Positions 12,381 through 21,400 of a DNA stretch of 64,000 nucleotides are shown piece by piece. The notes under the pieces were generated by a model that had not been told where the DNA came from, made no database searches, and saw only the letters and a list, made by a program, of their open reading frames with translations. Numbering within the stretch: the first letter of the stretch is position 1; every line of letters begins with the position of its first letter. Made by a program: the position numbers and the translations under genes. The stretch is from Malus domestica (taxonomy: Eukaryota; Streptophyta; Magnoliopsida; Rosales; Rosaceae), in NCBI RefSeq assembly GCF_042453785.1, contig NC_091675.1, positions 1,252,501 to 1,316,500 on the forward strand, written 5' to 3'.

Positions 12381-12638
12381 TGTCTCGACTTCGTCGTAGC
12401 ACGATATTGTCCGTTTTGGGCCCCGACCACGCCCTCACGGTTTTGTTTCTAGGAACTCACACGAGAACTTCCCAATGGATCACCCATCCTGAGATTGTTT
12501 TCGCACGAACTCGCTTAACTTCGGAGTTCCGATAGAATTCGAAACCAGTGAGCTCGCAAAAAGCCTCGTACTAGGTAGAGATGGAAATATACATATAAGG
12601 CTTACAAGATCCACTTCCTTGGACGATGTGGGATTTCA
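12381..12638 (-). mobile_element. Cassandra TRIM solo LTR with 5S rRNA-derived core
   Basis: Terminal-repeat retrotransposon in miniature of the Cassandra family, recognised by the 5S rRNA-like sequence in its LTR. On the minus strand 12535-12459 reads as 5S, with GAACTCCGAAGTTAAGCG and GGATGGGTGA (the A and C box regions of the Pol III internal promoter). On the plus strand the LTR runs TGTCTCGAC to GGATTTCA. CATTC lies directly on both sides (12376-12380 and 12639-12643; the match extends to TCACATTC if the end is placed a few bases inward), a target duplication. No second LTR or internal region is seen, so this is a solo LTR of about 258 bases. The 5S part has diverged moderately and is not a working 5S gene. 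Confidence 0.85.
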
Positions 12639-12703
12639 CATTCTTTATCAATCTTTGCTCAAAAAGATGAATGACTTCCATTTCATAGTCGGACTAATTA
12701 ATT

Positions 12704-12862
12704 AATGGAAGTTTTAACGAAAAGTTCACGGTATTATTCACTTTAACGAAAAACCACATTTTTATACTAAAAAGTCAAACTTGATACTATTCATTTTACC
12801 CTTTATTTTGTCTTTATCATTAAAACTTAAAATTTTCAAGTCCTTTTTGTTAGTTTTTCTTT
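12704..12862. mobile_element. MITE, family 'ACTAAAAAGTCAA', copy 1
   Basis: About 160 bases, AT-rich, with loosely inverted ends (GAAGTTTTAACGAAAAG against CTTTTTGTTAGTTTTTC) and an inner part that closely matches 30961-31118: 'cactttaacgaaaaaccacattttta' in spirit, followed by ACTAAAAAGTCAA and TTTACC. The flanks share TAATTAATTA, which may be a target duplication but is low in complexity. It encodes no protein. Confidence 0.6.
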
Positions 12863-13808
12863 AATTAATTAGTTACTAGAAATGATTTTATTTTGAATAT
12901 GACAAAACACAAACATATATTATTAGTCTTTAAATCTCAGTAGTTGAGGTGGATTAGGCTCATGATGAAGCCACGTACTTTTAAAAACATGTAAAAACAA
13001 AATCTCATGCTTTCTTCCCCATGCCCATATAATGCATTTGTAACATTTGATTCAAAAAAGTGTGGTGCTCCTCTACGCTTGTTTTTCAATTTTTGACCGT
13101 CAGTTTAAATGAATTGCAAAAAGATAAAAATGTGTGGATAGATACCACCGACTTATGAACAGTATTGTCTGTTTAGTTGTTTGCTTTGCTAGCACCTACC
13201 CTACCCTACGCTACCAAAGCCACATCTCATCAATTATTTAACATATTATGTATGCTTGTGACTCCATGAGTAAGCAAAAGCCTTGTCTTCTATTCTATTT
13301 GTCCCATGGGTTTACTTACTTCACCATGTGATCTATCTTTGTTTTCTCCTATATTTAATATCACATTATACAATACACTTCTCCTTCTACATATTAAAAC
13401 CCAAACCCAAACCTTTTTAAATCCAACTATGGTGGGTTGGTTGGATGGTCATGAACTCAGAAAAACTTATATAAAACGAGTTTCTTGTTACTGTTGTTTC
13501 TCAATTTAATAATGTAATGTTTTACAAAAAGAAACTTAAAACACGACAATGTAACAAAAATGTTTCATGTAAGTCTCTGCTTGTGAGCTAGAGAAGTCAT
13601 GGCGTTTCACTAAACAAATCGTGTGTCCTCCATATTTCTTATCACGTAATATTAAGTTAATTATAACACACGAATATATACATCTGGCAACACTCAAAAT
13701 CCGCCGATTACCAAGTCTAGCTCGTGCACGTGCATATATGCACCGTCACGTTTGAGATAATAATAATAAAGTTTAGGTTGATATTAACTCTACACCATCT
13801 TACTTTCT

Positions 13809-13999
13809 ACCGGAAAGGGATCTTTCCGGATTCATTTTGTGAGGAACTTAGGGATTCTTACATTCTAACTGTTTATTGTATATCGTGCAGTCAATTTTGA
13901 TCAAATACTATTTATGTTTAATTTTAAATAAAAAAATTTAAATGATTTATAATCATACGATACACGATAAATGGCTAAAGATTCCTACAAAATGGATAT
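13809..13999. mobile_element. MULE-type MITE family, degraded copy 1
   Basis: Shows the same order of motifs as the copies at 29262, 32446, 39342 and 54101: GGATC-rich end, TTTTGTGAGGA, an ATCGTGCAGTCA stretch, AAATACTATTTATGTTTAA, then the inverted part with ATACGATACACG. The ends are worn and no target duplication could be placed, so limits are approximate. Confidence 0.5.
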
Positions 14000-15498
14000 G
14001 GGTGAGATGCAATTCCCTTTCTACCTGTCTTCCACAAATATTAAAGGAGGCAGATTGCCTTCCCTCTTATTTGGGTTGTTTGGGTGCCCTTCTTAAGGGA
14101 ATGAAATTGACATCTAAACAGGAGGGCAAACAATCTGACTCAAATATTAAATGGGGAAAGAAAGGAGGTTGGATGAAGAAGAAGAAGGCTGAGACAGCGG
14201 GCGGGGGCCACCAGTCCTGATCGAATTTTGCGAATTCTTTCCTTCTTTCTGAGACAGGGGTCCACCCCTTTGACTCCCCGCTTGCTTTTTTTAACCCTCC
14301 CCCTAACCATCATTTTATTTTTATTTATTTATTTGTAATTTGTAGGCAAACCGACTTAACTTCGTTTTCACTCTTTTGGGTTTCATTTAATATGGTCGTG
14401 ATTATTGTTGGAATCTGGAAATTCCTAAAAAAATGTATAAAATGTTTTTCATTTTTTAAATAGTAGAAACAATGATTCTCTCTTAGTTAGGTTATGCAAA
14501 GCATGTGGTGAATGTTTATTTTTACTTGAATTACAAGTATTTAAAAAAAAATATTATTATTAAGAGAAGGGGAGTTTGAAATTATTACAATAACTTAGAA
14601 AAGAGGAAATTTGAACCCGAACACATGGATGGAAACCCAACATTTTATAGGATATTAAACTATATACATCGAATTACAAACATGAAATGTAAACATTTAG
14701 AGAAAATGCTAAGAAGATTCTCTCAAGGTGGAACTCTCTATGAACTTTTTGTCATCTCACTTTTTGACGTCAATTCTCATGTCAATATTTGTGAAAAACA
14801 TGAGTTGAGAAGGAATGCATGAAGAGTTTTACTTTTGAGAGTCTATTTGGCATTCTCAAACATTTATGAAAATGATGTGTGAGCAGTGTGGACTATACTA
14901 TTTGATACATGCAGTACTAAAGAGCGAGGATACATACACAAAACCTATAATGTGCGAATAAACATCCTTAATTAACTACTTGAGCTATAAATCTTTATCT
15001 TCTGTGTGGTAATCCATACTTTAGTCAACACGTTGATAGTAAGCAGGGTGTTGAGACCTTCTTATCAAACTAAACCATCATCATCATTTCATATCTTAAA
15101 TAAAAATGTAGCACTTTGAAATTAACGTAGAACCAGCTGTCTACTCTAAGTCCAAAAAAGGACGAAAAAGCGGAAAATCAATGATTTATTAAAAATAAAA
15201 GAAGAATAATGATGGAAATTAACTTAGAGAGTGGTGGGTCCCCATTTTTTTCATTGGAAATTAATGATTTTTTAGAAGCGTGCAACGGGGCACCATTGAC
15301 GGCCGTTTGTTTCTGGCCTGCACGTGAGTTGGTCCTGCGCGCTAGATCTCCGTTCCGTTTACGTCGGTGCGAATCGTTCAGCTGTACAAACAGGATCAAA
15401 TCTCACTTCCGTCGGCAGTCTAATTATTTTTCCCTTACACATTTCTTTTTTTATTTAGTTCTCATTTTTCAATATAGTTTTAAAGTTAAAAAAAGTTT

Positions 15499-16380
15499 TT
15501 TTTATTAGCACCCCACATATTGTTGAATGCACCACATAAAAAATTCAATATTAAATTACTTATTTATTCTACTATGCAATGACAATTTCGACCTTATTAA
15601 GTTTTTTTTTTTTTTTAAAAATTCCAAATACACCCCACATCATTTTTAACGTATTATTTATCTTATTCAATTATTAAAACCCTCACACCCTTCATTGTTG
15701 AACAAAATTCTAACTAATGAAATTACAAACACATTGATTGAGAAAACCCTAACAAAATGTCTATGAATATGCCAATGCTATTGATCACTCTGACTGCAGG
15801 AAATTATTTTCTCTCCAACCATACATTTTATCACTTCCCGACATTTACTATGTCGAAAAACTTCAGAACTTATGCCTTTGAACCAGCTTCGTGAATTGAA
15901 ATGCCAACAGCTTGAAACTTTCAACAATTCTTTTTTATTTTTTTATGTCTTTTGTTATAGAAAAGTTACATAAGATCTTGAGTTTGGATAATTCTTAAGT
16001 TTGGAAGTGACATAAGATTTTTCAATCTGCACAAAGATAAGAAAAAAATTAAGATAAGCGTTAGCGTCCAAATCGGTCAATGATGATATGCTCTCAAGCT
16101 AGAAACGAAAAACAAGTCAATCACAGAAGTAATTAGCCTGGGAACAGCAGGGTATCTAGATTCAATCCATCAAAATTAAAAATGAGTATTATAAAATTTG
16201 AAGAAATTGGGGTGTATATAGAAATATAATGTGTGTTTTGAGAATGTGGGGTGTGAGGGTATTATGGAGAGGTCTGTGGGGTGTATAAAGAAAATTTTTA
16301 ATTGAAAAAGTAAATGTGGGGTGTATTAAGTATGTGAGGTTTATTCAACAATTTGTGGGGTGTTAATATAATAAGCCTTA
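15499..16380. mobile_element. non-autonomous DNA element with inverted 'ACACCCCACA' ends
   Basis: The left part (from about 15499: TTATTAGCACCCCACATATT then GTTGAATGC) returns inverted at the right end (to about 16380: CAACAATTTGTGGGGTGTTA). Both arms are over 100 bases and repeat the CACCCCACA motif several times (15635-15645 on the left; 16255, 16280, 16317 on the right). The inner part has no coding capacity that I recognise. It is a deletion derivative of a DNA transposon; the superfamily is not clear because no target duplication could be fixed. Confidence 0.6.
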
Positions 16381-17694
16381 AAAAATTAAAAGGACTTTAA
16401 TCTGAGAAAACACAGAGTGGTCATGTCAAAATCACAATCACGTAGTGTTACTAATCCTATATAGTTGATATCTTTTTTATTTTATTTTATATAAGTATAA
16501 ATAGATATTATAATATGAGCGAATCGATAAAATCATGTCACATTGCTTTTGCGGGATACTCCTACCAATTATATCCCTAAAAAGGTTACTACGGAAAGCC
16601 TAGGCCTCTACGCACAAACTTTTTCCTGGGTTGTGTTTTTGTGACAGTTGAAAATATAAAAAAGAGATCGCTGCTAGAGCACCTCTCAAAGCAAGAAAGG
16701 TCGTGTATTTTGGTCATATCTGGTATCGTGTTAGTGGTATTTGCCGTGAGAACTACCATAATTAGATAATTCTAGCAAAATTTATCTACTCGCGCATATC
16801 TTTTCATGAGGGTGCCCACTGAAAGAATAGAAAAGAGATCCTTAGTTTCCCGCGAAAGAATGAGACATCATGTATTTTAGTTCTACTCAACTCATACTGA
16901 AAGAATAGGATAGGAACCATTGGGCCACAATTGATTCTCATGTACTTATTCATTCGGCCTCAAATTTCTATGACTGTTCAGCTATTTGGGCCGGCCCATA
17001 TTTCAATAATTTGATCTCAAGGATGCAAATGTAATTACAACACCCTACCTACCACTTTCCCCATTGCTTTCGCCGGCCGCCCTGTGGGTAGAGGACTCCG
17101 CCGTCGTTGTGGCGGTGTCTCATCTCTCATGCAGTGCCTTTTCCACCCTCCCCGTCGAACCTGATCCCGTCGAACCTGATCCGATACCTACCACTTTCTG
17201 CTCTCTCTTTTTTATTCTCAGAAGGACAAAAGTTGACCAGACGAATTGTCCCGGGTCAAAAACAGAAACGAACGTGATAAAGAAGAGGATTCTGGGTATC
17301 TTCCTGTACCAGAAATCATAATTACCAGAAAAAAAGAACGTTTCTGTCAATTCTGACGAAATAACTAATGATTGAGAAATGTCCCATCACGTTCACATAG
17401 TACGTGTCCCATCGACCACGATGCGTCATGCATACAATGCATTCCATATATTCCTCCAATGCTCAGCGAGAAATTTACGTATGATATTATATTATTAGAT
17501 TGAAAGATATAATAAAGCTTTTTTTTTGTGTTTTATTGAGGTCAGAACTCAGAAGTGAACAATTGTTTGGTTCGTTGTACTTTGACCCCATTGGCTCCAT
17601 AGCGGAGAGAATAATTAGCTTCTTCCGCACATTTTGTAATATGTAGATATAAAGTATTGTCTTAATTCATTTACCCACGCACGCTTTGTTTTTG

Positions 17695-17702
17695 TATAAA
17701 TA
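17695..17702 (+). promoter_or_regulatory. TATA box of the jacalin lectin gene
   Basis: TATAAATA about 115 bases before the start codon, followed at the usual distance by a CATTC-rich leader. It fits a plant core promoter. Confidence 0.55.
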
Positions 17703-17813
17703 CGTAGATCAGCCATATCATTCTTCAGAGTGCAGCATTCAAGTATTCAACTGCATTCATACACTCACAAGCTCTAACCTTCTCAATCTCCTTCATTAGA
17801 TCACTAATCCAAA

Positions 17814-20577
17814 ATGGTAAGTTGGTAACCATTTATTTTGAAGATATTTTATGTGTAGGAGGTTTGTTTTTTTTATAAAAAACGAACGCGTATTGATAGA
17901 TGTGTCGATAACATGTTGGTAAGTTTTGTTAGGGTCAATAATATTAATGATATATTGGCAATCCGTCCCACAACTAGACTAATTTGTTTTGTGTGATTTA
18001 TTGTATTTTGATTAGAACATAAATTGCCGTTGATTATGTATAACTGACTGGTTAGAGATGGACGTTAATTGTGGCAGAGTACTGAGGGATCTGACAAGAA
18101 ATCCATATCAGTTGGGCCGTGGGGAGGTCACAACGGGCTCATTTGGGATGACAGAGTTCACTCAACTGTGAAGCAGCTGGTGATAGCTCATGGAGCTGCC
18201 ATTGACTCTATCCAGATTGAATATGATGAGAGAGGAAGCTCAGTTTGGTCAGACAAGCATGGTCGAAATGGAGGCTGGAAAACTGACAAGGTTAGTTAAT
18301 TAGTCCACATTTCTCCCACCCGATCCCACGCAATCCCACACGGTATGACATGCCCTAGTCAGACAGCCCCTAACAAAATTATTCTCCTGCTGCAGGTGAA
18401 GCTTGCTTCTCCAGAAGAATTTTTAACTTCAATCGAGGGATATTACGGTAAGAAAAGCGAATGGGGGCCGATCACAGTTCGATCTCTCACTTTCAAGAGC
18501 AACAAAAGAACTTATGGACCGTTTGGGGTCGAACAAGGAACCTATTTTTCACTCCAGGAGACAGCTTCGAATATTAAGATTGTTGGGTTCCATGGCATGT
18601 CCGGCTGGTATCTTGATTCCATAGGCGCTTACGTAAAGCCTATTGATCAGAATGAACAAAAGCAACACGCGAAAACCCTGCTTCGGACACCTTTCAATTA
18701 TCCGACTATTGGTACTGATCAGAACCTTGCTGGCTACTCACTAATCCAAAACTGTAATGTGCTTTTTGCTATGACGCCGAAGGACGACTCCACTGCTAAA
18801 CCAGCTGCAGTACCAGTACCAGTACCCAAAATGCTCTCAGGGCAGTTTTCTGATTCCGAAATAAGTGACGTAGGAACCAAACATGAGCTGGTAAGGAAAA
18901 TTTCACCTTTTTCGTTACGCTGTTGCCTTTCCGGGTTCAATTTGAAAATATGCCATCTTAACAAGTAGTTGTTCATTTCAGACGACGAATGTTGAGAAGT
19001 TTCCCTCAAAAGTTGAAGGGGTGGTAGCATATGGCCCCTTCGGAGGGACGGGTGGTGCTGCATTTGATGATGGGATTTATTCGGGGATTAGACAAATCAA
19101 GTTATCAAGAAACATCGGTGTTGTATACATAAAGGTTCAGTATGACCGCAATGGTGAAGCTGTTTGGGAAGGCAGACATGGCGGGACTGGAGGATTTAAA
19201 AGTGACAAGGTGAAGAATTATTACTTAATTAAGCTAGTCTTACAAATTGAGTACAACTTACAACTTCACACAATATATTATGCTGATGCTGATCCTATTT
19301 GCGTTGTACGTGTATCTGCAGATAGTTTTTGATTACCCGAACGAGATCTTGACGCATATAACAGGAACATTCGCACCTACAATGGTCATGGGGACTAGTG
19401 TTATCAAGTCCCTCACTTTCCACACCACGAAGAAGCAGCATGGGCCGTATGGAGAAGAACAAGGAGCCTGTTTCACAACCAAGCTTAAAGAAGGGAAAAT
19501 CGTCGGAATTCATGGGAGGAGTGGTCTGTTCTTAGATGCTCTTGGGGTCCATGCCATAGAAGGAAAGGTCCATATTGTAGAGACAAAGACACCAACTCTC
19601 ACAAATACTCCTAATATTCCTTACGGTCACACTGACCACAAAAATAAGACACCAACTGTCACAAATACTCCTAATACTTTCACTGCAATGATCCCAAAGG
19701 AGCATGCAGGGGCAATTACTGAGATAGATAATCCTCACTGGACAAATAAACTACTAATGACAAACGGAGGAAAAGTCGAAGAGGTGGTTAAGTTTAATCC
19801 GATTCCGTTAGTAGACAATTCGATATTGAGCATGTACTAACTATATTAGTAATTCTTTGTTTGGCCAGGTTGCTTATGGGGTGATAAAAGAACCAGCTCC
19901 GTGTGGACCGGGACCTTGGGGCGGAGATGTAGGTAGAGCATGGGATGATGGAGTGTTTTCCGGGATTAGTCAGATTCATTTGACAAGAGAAGCAGAAGGC
20001 ATTTGCTCAGTGCAGATTGAGTATGATCGAAATGGTCAATTCATTTGGTCTGCTAAGCATGGAGGCAATGGAGGAACTTCCCCACATAGAGTACGAATGC
20101 TTTATCAACATCTTCATCAATTTGATTGTTTTTTTTTTTTTTCGCGATGTCATAAACAACTATAATCTTAGAATCGACGGGAAGGAGATTTGAACTTTGG
20201 TGCAAGTGGGCGGACATACTGCCCTGACAGACTCGCTTTCTACTTATCGTTTGCATTTGTATATTTTGCAGATAAAATTGGAGTACCCTCATGAAGTGAT
20301 CACCTGCATATCTGGATATTATGGTTGCATAAGCAAAGATCAGGGACAGGGACCTAAAATCATAAAGTCGCTGACTTTTTTCACCAGCAGAGGCAAGTAT
20401 GGTCCGTTTGGAGAACAAGTTGGGACATTCTTCACTTCGACCGCGACGGAGGGCAAGTTGGTGGGATTCCATGGGAGGAGCAGCCTGTATTTGGACGCCA
20501 TCGGAGTTCACATGCAGCATTGGCTTGGAAGTGATCAGAAAACAAGCCACAAGCCATCCCTCTTCAAGAAGTACTGA
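17814..20577 (+). CDS. jacalin-related lectin with three jacalin domains
   Basis: Probable mannose-binding lectin of the nucleocytoplasmic merolectin type; no signal peptide is seen. Exons: 17814-17816 (the ATG alone), 18078-18290, 18396-18890, 18982-19209, 19322-19786, 19869-20090, 20272-20577, all junctions in phase 0, giving about 643 residues. Each domain takes two exons with the same layout: GPWGGHNG..WDD, GPFGGTGG..FDD and GPWGGDVG..WDD open domains 1 to 3, at about residues 14, 245 and 480. The sugar loop G-x-x-x-D is GWYLD in domain 1 and GLFLD in domain 2, but SLYLD in domain 3. The linker after domain 2 carries a tandem repeat (KTPTLTNTPN and KTPTVTNTPN; 19584-19680). The donor of exon 5 could also lie three bases earlier. 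Nearest Arabidopsis relative from memory: At1g19715. Confidence 0.9.
20166..20232 (-). repeat. SINE head fragment in the last lectin intron
   Basis: GGAGATTTGAACTTTGG here is the reverse complement of a B-box-like GTTCAAATCTCC, followed by GTGGGCGGACATACTGCCCT. A related piece lies in a BEL1-like intron at 63795-63850. This suggests a dispersed tRNA-derived SINE on the minus strand, present only as a fragment. Confidence 0.4.
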
Positions 20578-21400
20578 TCATATGTCTCAAGCAATAATTG
20601 GAGTTCATAGAGCACGGAAAATAAAATAGTTTTTGACTCGTGATAACATTTGCTTGTTTTGGGTCATTTGCTTATATGTTTTAGTAGGTCTTGATTTTTA
20701 TTTTTATTTTTGTTATATTTAAGTGACTCGAACTTTGAACTATTTTAGTCGATTTATGGTTGTGTTATTTGATGGAATTCTGGACTCATCTCATGTCCTC
20801 TTAATTAAAAATAAGAATGTGATAAATACATGATGATTATTTTGTTATTATTGACATGTGATATACTCAACTTTTATTATCTGATTAATTGATGTGGTAT
20901 ATTATTTTTTTTAGTTGCTCCTTCCTACTTTGAAAAAATAGCCAACATTGGCAAAATTTTCTATTATTTTGATTTTGTAATGCATTGATATCGTTGCATA
21001 TGAAGAAAAATTAAGTCAGACTCCATAATGATCTTATTAGTTTAATCTATTAAAAAAAATTCTTTTGATGAAATGATATCACGTCTTCAATTACTTTTTA
21101 ATTAAAATCTTGTTGACAAATAATATTGATAATTATATATCGAAGTAAAATATCGACAATATCAACGACAATTGCGTCCATGGCTGATAGCCTTATTCAT
21201 AAAGTTGTTGGACAAGCTATATTTCCACGTGGCGCAATGACAATACTCTAGAGCGAGAAGTATCCATTCCAACGGACACAAAAACTCTGCAATCTCTGCA
21301 ATCTTCTATCTATCCACGCTTTTCACCTCATCTTCCAGACATGAACTGAAACAAATAACGCCCGAAAAAACCAAGTGCTTCAAGTTTCGAGCTTTCAACA
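20578..21400. other. intergenic spacer, lectin to PPR gene
   Basis: About 0.8 kb of AT-rich sequence holding the lectin 3' UTR and the PPR promoter region. CCACGTGG (21226-21233), a palindromic G-box, lies about 170 bases before the PPR start codon. I see no gene. Confidence 0.5.

Larger units (their letters stand above)
11954..17694. other. gene-free interval rich in small mobile elements
   Basis: No supported gene in about 5.7 kb. It holds the 5' flank of the beta-galactosidase gene, a Cassandra solo LTR, two MITE copies, a terminal-inverted-repeat element of about 0.9 kb and the promoter side of the lectin gene. Longer frames at 13942-14220, 15209-15508 and 17064-17321 have no domain and no relatives I recognise. 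A 14-base direct duplication (GTCGAACCTGATCC) lies near 17155-17182. Confidence 0.6.

Noticed and set aside
12459-12535. 5S rRNA gene on the minus strand.
   Set aside because: Only part of 5S is present, diverged, and it sits in a Cassandra LTR with TG...CA ends and a target duplication, so it is not a host 5S gene.
13942-14220. 92-codon frame in the gap before the lectin gene.
   Set aside because: It starts inside a degraded MITE and ends in Lys/Gly-rich low-complexity sequence; no domain or promoter context.
17064-17321. 85-codon frame in a locally GC-rich stretch.
   Set aside because: It contains a local direct duplication (EPDPVEPDP) and no domain; nothing indicates translation.
18069-18299. 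Possible alternative start of the lectin at 18069.
   Set aside because: The codon there is TTG and lies before the intron acceptor; the ATG-only exon at 17814-17816 followed by a good GT donor explains the gene and is known for jacalin genes.
20053-20550. 165-codon frame on the minus strand at the lectin 3' end.
   Set aside because: It overlaps two lectin exons and an intron in antisense and has no recognisable domain.
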